A stretch of 8,067 bases of DNA, taken from positions 1 through 8,067 of the forward strand of contig JAGWIH010000094.1 of assembly GCA_028866355.1 (NCBI GenBank), written 5' to 3'. Below, one piece after another: positions 1-5,594 of the stretch (positions within the stretch are counted from its first letter, which is position 1; each line of letters begins with the position of its first letter). The notes under the pieces are model-generated. The model was given only the letters and a program-made list of their open reading frames with translations. It was not told where the DNA came from and searched no databases. The stretch is from Alphaproteobacteria bacterium. GTDB taxonomy: Bacteria; Pseudomonadota; Alphaproteobacteria; ATCC43930; CGMCC-115725. Made by a program: the position numbers and the translations under genes.

Positions 1-466
1 AGGTCATGGTCACTTTGCCGGGGCCCGGCACCTTGAAATCGGTGGCGCGATACTGGTCGCCATAGGCGTGGCGGCCGATGACGATCGGCGCGGTCCAGCC
101 CGGCACCAGCCGCGGAATGTTCTTGATGACGATCGGCTCGCGGAAGATGGTGCCGCCGAGGATGTTGCGGATCGTACCGTTGGGCGAGCGATACATCTTC
201 TTGAGGTTGAATTCTTTCACCCGCCCGTCGTCGGGCGTGATCGTCGCGCATTTGACGGCGACGCCGTATTTTCGCGTCGCGTTGGCGGAATCGACCGTGA
301 CCTGATCGTCGGTGCGATCGCGCTCCTCGATACCGAGGTCGAAGTATTTCAGCTCGATATCGAGATAGGGCAGGATCAGCTTGTCCTTGATGAACTTCCA
401 GATGATGCGCGTCATCTCGTCGCCGTCCATTTCGACGACGGGGTTCGCAACCTTGATCTTTTTCAT
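1..466 (-). CDS. icd: NADP-dependent isocitrate dehydrogenase, N-terminal part (cut by window edge)
   Basis: This enzyme oxidatively decarboxylates isocitrate to 2-oxoglutarate in the TCA cycle, making NADPH in the cytoplasm. Only the first 155 residues are present; the family is about 400 residues. The protein begins MKKIKVANPVVEMDGDEMTR, typical of the homodimeric, eukaryote-like NADP-IDH. By my recollection of human IDH1 numbering, the isocitrate-binding residues Thr77, Ser94, Asn96, Arg100, Arg109 and Arg132 all fall at the same positions here: SPNGTIRN spans 94-101, FRE spans 108-110 and GRHAYGDQYRATD spans 131-143. The start ATG (464-466) gives the usual N-terminus and is preceded by GAAGG about 10 bases upstream. 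It lies downstream of the LOG gene on the same strand, across 141 bp that includes a candidate terminator, so it probably has its own promoter. The family call is very secure. Confidence 0.96.
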   Translation of the reverse strand, partial: MKKIKVANPVVEMDGDEMTRIIWKFIKDKLILPYLDIELKYFDLGIEERDRTDDQVTVDSANATRKYGVAVKCATITPDDGRVKEFNLKKMYRSPNGTIRNILGGTIFREPIVIKNIPRLVPGWTAPIVIGRHAYGDQYRATDFKVPGPGKVTMT

Positions 467-560
467 GCGCGGCGGGCCTTCTTTTGCGCGAACCACGGAA
501 CGCGGTGCGATGCTGAACGGCCGCGGGCAGGCGCCCGTGCGGCGGCCGGGACAATAGCCA

Positions 561-576
561 CGCGCCCGAAGGCGCG
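561..576 (-). terminator. C(UUCG)G hairpin downstream of the LOG gene
   Basis: On the minus strand this reads CGCGCC-TTCG-GGCGCG, a perfect six-pair all-GC stem closed by a UUCG tetraloop with a C-G closing pair, one of the most stable RNA loops known. It starts about 30 bases after the LOG stop codon and ends about 95 bases before the isocitrate dehydrogenase start. The downstream sequence TGGCTATTGTCC has only scattered T residues, so it is not a canonical intrinsic terminator. It may be a weak terminator or a 3'-end stabilising structure. Confidence 0.45.
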
Positions 577-598
577 CAAGCAGCCCCGGACGCAACGC

Positions 599-610
599 TG
601 ACGCGCGTCA
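599..610. repeat. Perfect 12-bp palindrome over the LOG stop codon
   Basis: The sequence TGACGCGCGTCA is a perfect palindrome, and its right end (608-610) is the reverse complement of the LOG TGA stop. In a genome this GC-rich a palindrome of CG steps is not rare. It may be part of the transcript's 3' structure or may be chance. Confidence 0.3.
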
Positions 611-1192
611 GACCAAGCCGGTTTTGGCTGTCGCCCGGGGTTCCGGCGCCTTCAAGACTGCGTCCGGCAGGTCCTCGACGCGCGGCAACACCCGATAAAG
701 GGACCGCGTGTTTCGCGGCGCGAAGCCGGAATCGACCACGTGCTCGAATAGCCGCAACAGCGGCACCCAATATTCCTGGATGTCGATCAAGAAGATCGGC
801 TTGTCGTGCAGGCCGAGCTGCCGCCACGTAATGCATTCGAGCGCTTCTTCCAGCGTGCCGAAGCCGCCAGGCAGGATCGCAAAAGCGTCGGCCATCTCGA
901 ACATGGTCTGCTTGCGTTCGTGCATGTTGCCGACCACGAGTAGCTGCGTCAGGCCGGTATGGCCGATCTCGCGCTCGTGCAGGTGGCCGGGAATGATGCC
1001 GATGACCTCGCCGCCATAGGCCAAGGCGGCATCCGCCATCAGGCCCATGAGCCCGACGCGGCCGCCGCCATAGACGAGGCCGATACCGTTTTCCGCCAGG
1101 ACGCTGCCCATGCGGATGGCGGCCGCCCGATAGGACTCGTCGACGTTTCCCGCGGCGCCGCAATAGACACAGATACGCTTGATCAAAGCCAT
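608..1192 (-). CDS. LOG family protein (TIGR00730-type nucleoside 5'-monophosphate phosphoribohydrolase)
   Basis: This is a 194-residue Rossmann-fold protein of the LOG / 'lysine decarboxylase-like' family. Characterised members hydrolyse the N-glycosidic bond of cytokinin riboside monophosphates or AMP, releasing the base and ribose 5-phosphate. Visible motifs are the N-terminal beta strand with CGAAG (11-15), the glycine-rich GGGRVGLMG (42-50), MHERK (90-94) and the family signature PGGFGTLEE (108-116), which carries the catalytic and phosphate-binding residues. Length is normal for the family. The start is supported by AAAAGGG nine bases upstream. The gene is divergent from the small membrane protein at 1430. 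The last 20 or so residues are a low-complexity tail rich in Ala, Pro and Arg. Despite older annotations it lacks any PLP-binding features and is not a lysine decarboxylase. The bacterial substrate cannot be read from sequence. Confidence 0.92.
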   Translation of the reverse strand: MALIKRICVYCGAAGNVDESYRAAAIRMGSVLAENGIGLVYGGGRVGLMGLMADAALAYGGEVIGIIPGHLHEREIGHTGLTQLLVVGNMHERKQTMFEMADAFAILPGGFGTLEEALECITWRQLGLHDKPIFLIDIQEYWVPLLRLFEHVVDSGFAPRNTRSLYRVLPRVEDLPDAVLKAPEPRATAKTGLV

Positions 1193-1429
1193 GCTTCGCT
1201 ACCCTTTTCGAACCGCAGCATGCCCGCAAGCGGCGACCAGGGTCGAGCGCTCAATGTGCGGCATTCTGGTGTCGGCGAACTTGACAGGTGCATCCACGTC
1301 GGCGCGTCGCGCGCGGTCGGCGGGGCCGAATTCCGCACCGGCCGGCAACCGGCACGGCGTTTGCGATGGGAACGGCAAAACGATCGAAAAGCCCCGTTAA
1401 CCACGCCGCCAAGAAGAGCGAAGGACGAA
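1193..1429. other. Divergent intergenic region, 237 bp
   Basis: This gap should hold the promoters for the LOG gene (leftward) and the small membrane protein (rightward). A perfect TTGACA lies at 1281-1286 on the plus strand, but no -10-like hexamer follows at 16-18 bp, so I do not call a promoter. A short hairpin, GCCGG-CAA-CCGGC, occupies 1341-1353. A 73-codon reading frame crosses the gap (1179-1400, plus), but it begins inside the LOG gene, has no recognisable features and is probably not a gene. I see no RNA gene here. Confidence 0.4.
1421..1425 (+). promoter_or_regulatory. Shine-Dalgarno site for the small membrane protein
   Basis: AAGGA lies four bases before the ATG at 1430, inside the purine-rich run AAGAAGAGCGAAGGACGAA. 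This supports starting at 1430 rather than at the far upstream in-frame ATG at 959, which would lie antisense to the LOG gene. Confidence 0.55.
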
Positions 1430-1810
1430 ATGAAGCCCCTGATGTTGACTGCGCTGGCTGCGACCGGCGCGCTGACGGCTACCGCGGCGGCGGCTTTGCC
1501 GCTTGGCGGCCCGGCGATTGGCGGCAGCGCCGGCTTGGCGCTGACCGGCGCCGGCATGGTTGCGTTCGGCATGGCGATTCGTCGCCAACGGCGCGCTGCG
1601 GCGGCGGCCGAACGGCCGGCGACGCCGATCGTGACGCCGGCGCTGGCGCCGATCCCACGTTTCTTTCCGGAAGGCGGCCCGCACGGACGTGTCGTGCCGT
1701 TCGGACGCAAAGACGGGACGGTCTCCGAAGCGCGGCAGACGCGCGATCTGCTGCGTCGCGCCGAGCGGATTTGCGCCGCCACGCGCGCGCGCGCCGACGA
1801 AATCCGCTGA
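1430..1810 (+). CDS. Small Ala/Gly-rich membrane protein of unknown function
   Basis: I do not recognise this 126-residue protein. Residues 1-22 are hydrophobic and Ala-rich with one Lys near the start, like a signal peptide or first membrane segment. Residues 24-50 are Gly/Ala-rich and hydrophobic, ending in a basic cluster (RRQRR, 51-55). An Ala/Pro linker (56-77) follows, then a charged tail with an Arg-rich, probably helical segment (98-126) and a single Cys at 115. The simplest topology is one or two membrane segments with a cytoplasmic basic tail. Codons favour G or C at the third position as in neighbouring genes, and a Shine-Dalgarno site precedes the start, so it is probably real. 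It stands alone: divergent from LOG and convergent with the DUF1491 gene, with 16 bases between the stops and no terminator visible. Confidence 0.68.
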   Translation: MKPLMLTALAATGALTATAAAALPLGGPAIGGSAGLALTGAGMVAFGMAIRRQRRAAAAAERPATPIVTPALAPIPRFFPEGGPHGRVVPFGRKDGTVSEARQTRDLLRRAERICAATRARADEIR

Positions 1811-1826
1811 AGCGCGGCATCAGCCG

Positions 1827-2174
1827 TCATAGGACGGGTCCGTTGAAGGCCGCACGGCCTTCGCGATCCTCGATCTCGATCACCCAGACGTCGGGATCGC
1901 GCTGCACCTGACGCGCGATATAGGCGTCGGCGGTGGGCTCGTCGACCGGCGCCTCGCCGGTCGCGCGCAGCCAAGCGAGCTCACCTTTCTGGCTGCGGGT
2001 TTGCGCCAGGACGGTGCAGCCGAGATCGGCACGGTTGAGTTTCACCAGGATCGTGCCGGCGTCGTCGTCGCCGCGCCGCGCGACGGTGATCGGCACCGCG
2101 CGTTGCGCGCAGAGGCGGACGGCCGCCTGCACCACGAGCTTGGTCTTAAGGCGCGCTTCCAACGCGCGGCTCAC
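1827..2174 (-). CDS. DUF1491 family protein
   Basis: This protein of 115 residues matches DUF1491 in length and pattern. That family is of unknown function and known to me from Alphaproteobacteria. Family-like features are an N-terminal basic segment with VQAAVRLCAQRAVPITVARR (15-34), GDDDAGTILVKLNR (35-48), a tryptophan-bearing centre (ELAWLRATG, 65-73) and the terminal WVIEIEDREGR (97-107). It is probably soluble and cytoplasmic, with no signal peptide or membrane segment. I place the start at the GTG at 2172-2174, which overlaps the stop of the VOC gene as GTGA. This suggests translational coupling, and the gene is the last of a four-gene minus-strand run. Longer in-frame starts (up to 2462) would run through the VOC gene and are rejected. 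The family assignment is from memory of its pattern. No function is claimed. Confidence 0.85.
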   Translation of the reverse strand: MSRALEARLKTKLVVQAAVRLCAQRAVPITVARRGDDDAGTILVKLNRADLGCTVLAQTRSQKGELAWLRATGEAPVDEPTADAYIARQVQRDPDVWVIEIEDREGRAAFNGPVL

Positions 2175-2557
2175 GCGCTCTTCGGAAAATTGAGCTCGAT
2201 CATCACGCCGTTGGGATCGGGAAGGAAAATCTGCTGCACGCCGGCGCCGGGCGGATCGCGCTCCTCGAATTTGACGCCGCGGCCGGCGATATGCGCGCGC
2301 ATGGCGGCGAAATCTCGGCCGACGAACGCGACGTGATCGAAATTGCCGGTATGACTGCCGTCCGGGCCGGCGCCGATGGCGCCGCTGTCGGGCACCAGAT
2401 GCACCACCGGCTGCTCGCCGCAATAGAGCCAGTATCCCGGAAAGCTGAGGGGCGGGCGCCACCCGGCGCGGAAGCCGAGCACGCTTTCATAGAAATTCTT
2501 GGTGCCTTCCATGTCCCGCGTGCGCACGGTGACGTGATTGAGCTGCGTCAACAGCAT
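2171..2557 (-). CDS. VOC family protein (glyoxalase / bleomycin resistance / dioxygenase fold)
   Basis: This is a 128-residue single-chain protein with the paired beta-alpha-beta-beta-beta modules of the vicinal oxygen chelate superfamily. Visible signatures are LNHVTVRTRDMEGTKNFYES (6-25) in the first module and FDHVAFVGRDFAAMRAHI (73-90) with DPNGVMIELNF (114-124) in the second. Likely metal ligands by position are His8, His53, His75 and Glu121, the usual 2-His/Glu-type arrangement. Such proteins include glyoxalase I, epimerases, extradiol dioxygenases and drug-binding proteins; the substrate cannot be told here. The start is fixed by AGGAG six bases upstream. A longer in-frame opening to 3226 would run through the lipoprotein gene and is not used. 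It lies 47 bp after the DUF4410 lipoprotein gene and overlaps the DUF1491 gene by four bases. Confidence 0.92.
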   Translation of the reverse strand: MLLTQLNHVTVRTRDMEGTKNFYESVLGFRAGWRPPLSFPGYWLYCGEQPVVHLVPDSGAIGAGPDGSHTGNFDHVAFVGRDFAAMRAHIAGRGVKFEERDPPGAGVQQIFLPDPNGVMIELNFPKSA

Positions 2558-2563
2558 GGATGT

Positions 2564-2568
2564 CTCCT
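2564..2568 (-). promoter_or_regulatory. Strong Shine-Dalgarno site for the VOC gene
   Basis: AGGAG on the minus strand, six bases before the ATG at 2557, is one of the clearest ribosome binding sites in the window. It decides the VOC start against the much longer in-frame opening that reaches 3226. Confidence 0.7.
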
Positions 2569-2604
2569 GCTGCGCGGATTTTAGCGCAACGTCCGACCGG
2601 CGCG

Positions 2605-3282
2605 CTATTGCGCCGCCGCGACCCGCGTCTTGACCTGGTCCGCGATCTTGCCGGCGGTATCCTTGGCGTTGCGGTCGAGATCCTTGCCGGCCATCACGAA
2701 ACGCGCGGCAGCCATATACGGATTGAGCGTTACCGCAGCCCCCGGCAGCTTGCCGCTCTGTGCGCTGGTATCGACGGTGTAAAGCGGCTGCGGCGCGTTG
2801 GCGCTGAGCTGGTCGACGGACGAGACCACTTGCAGGTCGGTCGCGCCAGTGCCGAAGCCGATCGCGGCCCGACGCAGGCGATTGCCGGCGTCGACCTGGA
2901 CGAAAACGCCGCGTACCAGCCAACCCATCGCGGGCAGTGGCATGCCCGGCGTCAGGCGTTCGGCCGCGATGCCATCCTTGTGCAGATCGTCGACGATCGA
3001 ATTCGCCAGCAGGTCGACCAGATCGCGGGCTTGTTGTTGCGGCGTGCGCGCGACGCCGAGCGGGCCGGACCCGATGATCCCGGGACGCACGCGGTTGATC
3101 AGGCTGCCGGGACCGGATTGCTGCACGGCGTTCGCATCGAGATCGAAATCGGCGACATAGACGATCGCCGGCGCGCCCGCCGGTGCGGCCATCGCATTCG
3201 TGCCGGTAACCTTGGCGCTGCCGCACGCCGCGAGCAGCGCGACGATCACGCCGGCGAATAAAATTCCAAGACGATGCCGCAT
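2605..3282 (-). CDS. DUF4410-type lipoprotein
   Basis: This is a 225-residue predicted lipoprotein. The N-terminus has basic residues (MRHR), a hydrophobic stretch (6-17) and the lipobox LAAC with Cys20, so it should be cleaved by signal peptidase II and anchored in a membrane facing the periplasm. Residue 21 is Gly, not Asp, which favours the outer membrane under the E. coli sorting rule, though that rule may not hold here. The mature part resembles DUF4410: IVYVADFDLD (40-49), a helical segment RDLVDLLANSIVDDLHKDG (86-104), and the conserved-looking run GWLVRGVFVQVDAGNRLRRA (120-139) continuing as IGFGTGATDLQV (141-152). The biochemical role of the family is not known to me. The start at 3282 is chosen for the lipobox and for GAGGGG eight bases upstream; an ATG at 3354, right after the acetyltransferase stop, would bury the signal peptide. 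Confidence 0.85.
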   Translation of the reverse strand: MRHRLGILFAGVIVALLAACGSAKVTGTNAMAAPAGAPAIVYVADFDLDANAVQQSGPGSLINRVRPGIIGSGPLGVARTPQQQARDLVDLLANSIVDDLHKDGIAAERLTPGMPLPAMGWLVRGVFVQVDAGNRLRRAAIGFGTGATDLQVVSSVDQLSANAPQPLYTVDTSAQSGKLPGAAVTLNPYMAAARFVMAGKDLDRNAKDTAGKIADQVKTRVAAAQ

Positions 3283-3290
3283 GACCTGAC

Positions 3291-3296
3291 CCCCTC
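3291..3296 (-). promoter_or_regulatory. Shine-Dalgarno site for the DUF4410 lipoprotein
   Basis: GAGGGG on the minus strand, eight bases before the ATG at 3282. With the lipobox at residue 20 this supports the shorter start over the in-frame ATG at 3354. Confidence 0.6.
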
Positions 3297-3354
3297 GGAT
3301 TGCAACACGACGATTAAAGCAAGGCCGCGACGGTGCGTCGAGGTCGGTCGCCAT

Positions 3355-4401
3355 TCAGCCGCGCCGCAGCACGCGCTTTGCCATGCCGGCGGCGGCTTCG
3401 CGCCAGGCGAGCAGCCGCCCCGCGAGCGTGCGCGGATTGGCGATCAGCAGGCCCCAACGTTCGCGTCGGTGCGACAGGAACGACTTCTTATAGGCATCGT
3501 CGCCGCGGCCGAAATCAATCTCGCGCGGTTTGTCGCGTTCGAGCACGCGCTCCATCATACGCATCGTCAGGATGGTGCCGACCGACAACTCGTCGAAACG
3601 CGTCGCATGAGCGAGCTTATAGATCGTGACGCGGCCACGCCAGGCGAGCCAGCACTGTGCCGCCGCCGGCGCACCGTCGATCTTGAGAATGCCCAACCGC
3701 AACGCGCCGACCGTCGCCGCTGCGCGAATCAGATGCGGCATGAAATCGGGAAAGGGCTCCGCGATCTTCCAGCTCTCGGCGTAGACGGCTTCGTAGTCGC
3801 GAATGCCTTCGGCAAGCGCCGCGTCGTCGTCATGGAAGACGTAATCCAGACGATGCGCAGCGGCGAGGGCCTTGCTCTTGCGTTTCCAGGTGTTGCGCAG
3901 GGCGCTGGGCCGGGCGGCGACATAGCGATCGAAATCGACGCCGGCGGTCTCTTCATACCAAGTGCCGCTGTCGAAATAAGGCTGCGGCCGCAAATCGGCC
4001 GCGCCGAATGCGTCGACGAGGCCGGCAAACGATTCGTCGTGCGGATCGAGTCCCGACAACTGCACCGCGTCGTAGCGCGCGTCGGCGATTTCGCGCGCAA
4101 GCATGCCAAGCGCTTGGCGTAGCGCCGCGCCGCCGGTGGCGTAAATCGGTCCATGCTCGGTGCTGTAATAGTTGGAAAGACTAAGCAGGCGGTGGTGGCT
4201 AGGCGACAAGCGGCAGACCAGCGCGGCGCCCGCGGCCGCGTCGGCATAGATGCGCACGCGGCTCCCGGTCTCGGTTCCGTAGCGCGCCAGGACGTGGTAC
4301 CAGAGCGGCAGCGCGAAAAAACTCCGCTCGGCCGCGCGCGCGAACAAATCGGCAAGCGGCGTCGACAGGCGGCTGAAATCGGGATTGTCGTGAACGGCCA
4401 T
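3355..4401 (-). CDS. CelD/BcsL-type (BioF2-like) GNAT acetyltransferase, copy 1
   Basis: This 348-residue protein has the layout of the PF13480 / COG5653 group, GNAT-fold enzymes related to FemAB and often found near polysaccharide genes. The N-terminal half is a degenerate GNAT-like domain: FFALPLWYHVLARYG (28-42) matches the usual 'Phe-x-x-Pro-x-Trp' opening. The acetyltransferase domain is roughly 160-310, with basic RNTWKRKSKAL (169-179), a beta strand and loop ending at ELSVGTILTMRMME (271-284), where acyl-CoA usually binds, and the characteristic EIDFGRGDDAYKKSF (294-308). There is no signal peptide, so it is probably cytoplasmic. The donor and acceptor are unknown. It is divergent from a second gene of the same family and heads a probable operon with the lipoprotein, VOC and DUF1491 genes. 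No clear Shine-Dalgarno site precedes this start, so the exact N-terminus is uncertain. Confidence 0.87.
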   Translation of the reverse strand: MAVHDNPDFSRLSTPLADLFARAAERSFFALPLWYHVLARYGTETGSRVRIYADAAAGAALVCRLSPSHHRLLSLSNYYSTEHGPIYATGGAALRQALGMLAREIADARYDAVQLSGLDPHDESFAGLVDAFGAADLRPQPYFDSGTWYEETAGVDFDRYVAARPSALRNTWKRKSKALAAAHRLDYVFHDDDAALAEGIRDYEAVYAESWKIAEPFPDFMPHLIRAAATVGALRLGILKIDGAPAAAQCWLAWRGRVTIYKLAHATRFDELSVGTILTMRMMERVLERDKPREIDFGRGDDAYKKSFLSHRRERWGLLIANPRTLAGRLLAWREAAAGMAKRVLRRG

Positions 4402-4484
4402 CTTGTGTCGGTTTACTCGGGGCCCGACAGCTTACACCGGCGCGGCGTGCGCGATAGCGCGATTCGTCGGCCCGGCGGCCGCCC
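4402..4484. promoter_or_regulatory. Shared divergent control region between two acetyltransferase genes
   Basis: These 83 bp separate the start codons of the two divergent acetyltransferase genes and must hold most of both leaders. An inverted repeat with six-base arms, TGTCGG (4406-4411) and CCGACA (4424-4429), spaced by 12 bases, lies next to the leftward gene's start. No confident -35/-10 pair is visible on either strand. The repeat could bind a dimeric regulator, but arms this short may be chance in GC-rich DNA. Confidence 0.3.
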
Positions 4485-5594
4485 ATGAGCGATTTGACGC
4501 TGGCAATCGAGCCCATCGAGTCGCGCTCGGCACTCGAGCGCGAATGGACCGCTTTCGAAACGCGCGTGTCAGCCGGATTTTTTCTGTCGTCGGCATGGAT
4601 CGGAACGTGGCTGGCGACGCTGCCGCCGCGATTGCGGCTTTATCGCGCCGCCGCGCGGCGCGGCCGCGATCTCGTCGGCCTCGCGGTGCTTGCCGCCAAT
4701 CCGCTGCGAGCATTATGGCGGGCACCGTCGCGCGGCGTCGTTCTCAACGCCACCGGCGACGAGCGCTGGGATTGCATTGCGATCGAGCATAACGGGTTCT
4801 TGGCGTCACCCGCCGATCAGCCGGCCTTGCTCGCCGCGCTCGGCGATTGGTTCGCCGGCGGCGCCGGCGGCCTCGGCGACGAATTGCGGCTATCGGGCGT
4901 CGCAACCGGCCTGTCCGCTGAGCGTCTGGCGCATAATCGGTTGCTGCACAGCAACCAGATGCGTCCGGGATTTGCGGTGGATCTCGCGCGGGTGCGCACG
5001 GCCGGCGATTTCGCGACGCTGCTGTCAGGCAATGCGCGCCAGCAACTGCGGCGCGCGCAACGTGACTTCGCCGAGGACGGCGACGTGGCCATCGTCGAGG
5101 CGCGCGATGCCGACGAGGCACTGGCGTTCTTCGCCGCGCTCAAGGCGTTGCATGTGCAATCGTGGGGCCGGCGTGGTCGTCGCCACGCATTTTCCGCGCC
5201 CTATTTTGAGACGTTCCACCGCGCGTTGATTGAGCGAAGCTTCGCGCGCGGCGCGGTCCAGCTGTTGCGCGTGACGGCGGCAAAAAAGCCGATCGGCTAT
5301 CTCTATAATTTCAAGCACGACGGCCGCATCTATTCGTATCAAAGCGGCTTCGACGATGCCGACCGCAAGCGTCGGCCGGGTGTCGTCAGCCACGCGTTGG
5401 CGATCGCGCACAATGCCGCCGCCGGCGCGGCGGTCTACGATTTTCTCGCCGGCGAGAATCAGCTTAAGGCGAGTTTCGCCACCGACCGATACGAATTGAC
5501 CTGGCAGATCGTGCGGCAGCCGCGGCTCAAGTACCGGCTGGAATCTGCGGTGCGCCGCGCCAAGCAGCGCCTGTTCGGCCCGGCGACGGCGTAA
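4485..5594 (+). CDS. CelD/BcsL-type (BioF2-like) GNAT acetyltransferase, copy 2
   Basis: This 369-residue protein is of the same broad family (PF13480 / COG5653) as the divergent neighbour, but clearly diverged. The N-terminal module shows FFLSSAWIGTWLATLP (32-47). The second GNAT-like domain, about 170-335, includes SGNARQQLRRAQRDF (181-195), a long helix, LLRVTAAKKPIGYLYNFKHD (260-279), YSYQSGFD (283-290), RRPGVVSHALAI (297-308) at the usual CoA-binding position, and YDFLAGENQLKASFA (318-332), the counterpart of the neighbour's IDFGRGDDAYKKSF. A basic C-terminal tail follows (about 348-363). It has no signal peptide and is probably cytoplasmic; the substrate is unknown. The leader has only a weak CGGCGG-like ribosome site, so the start is less sure. 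Its last 68 bp overlap, tail to tail, the 3' end of the amine oxidase gene. Confidence 0.88.
   Translation: MSDLTLAIEPIESRSALEREWTAFETRVSAGFFLSSAWIGTWLATLPPRLRLYRAAARRGRDLVGLAVLAANPLRALWRAPSRGVVLNATGDERWDCIAIEHNGFLASPADQPALLAALGDWFAGGAGGLGDELRLSGVATGLSAERLAHNRLLHSNQMRPGFAVDLARVRTAGDFATLLSGNARQQLRRAQRDFAEDGDVAIVEARDADEALAFFAALKALHVQSWGRRGRRHAFSAPYFETFHRALIERSFARGAVQLLRVTAAKKPIGYLYNFKHDGRIYSYQSGFDDADRKRRPGVVSHALAIAHNAAAGAAVYDFLAGENQLKASFATDRYELTWQIVRQPRLKYRLESAVRRAKQRLFGPATA

Noticed and set aside
68..601. A 177-codon plus-strand opening at the left end
   Set aside because: It is antisense to isocitrate dehydrogenase, whose substrate-binding residues are all in place.
1281..1286. TTGACA as a -35 promoter element
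   Set aside because: No -10-like hexamer follows at normal spacing, and a lone six-base match is weak evidence.
1453..1594. Possible exosortase-type C-terminal sorting signal in the small membrane protein
   Set aside because: The hydrophobic segment and RRQRR look similar, but there is no PEP-like motif and some 70 residues follow, so it is not C-terminal.
1782..1794. A 13-base alternating CG run that could adopt Z-DNA
   Set aside because: It encodes Arg/Ala codons in the small membrane protein and is expected in a GC-rich genome.
959..1810. A 283-codon plus-strand opening that would extend the small membrane protein far upstream
   Set aside because: Its first part is antisense to the LOG gene and has no recognisable features. 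The Shine-Dalgarno site and hydrophobic N-terminus place the real start at 1430.
1183..1974. A 263-codon minus-strand opening
   Set aside because: It is Arg/Ala-rich, overlaps the LOG, membrane protein and DUF1491 genes, and looks like a GC-rich shadow frame.
2560..3261. A 233-codon plus-strand opening antisense to the lipoprotein
   Set aside because: It has no motifs or ribosome site, and the opposite strand encodes a lipoprotein with a clear lipobox and family core.
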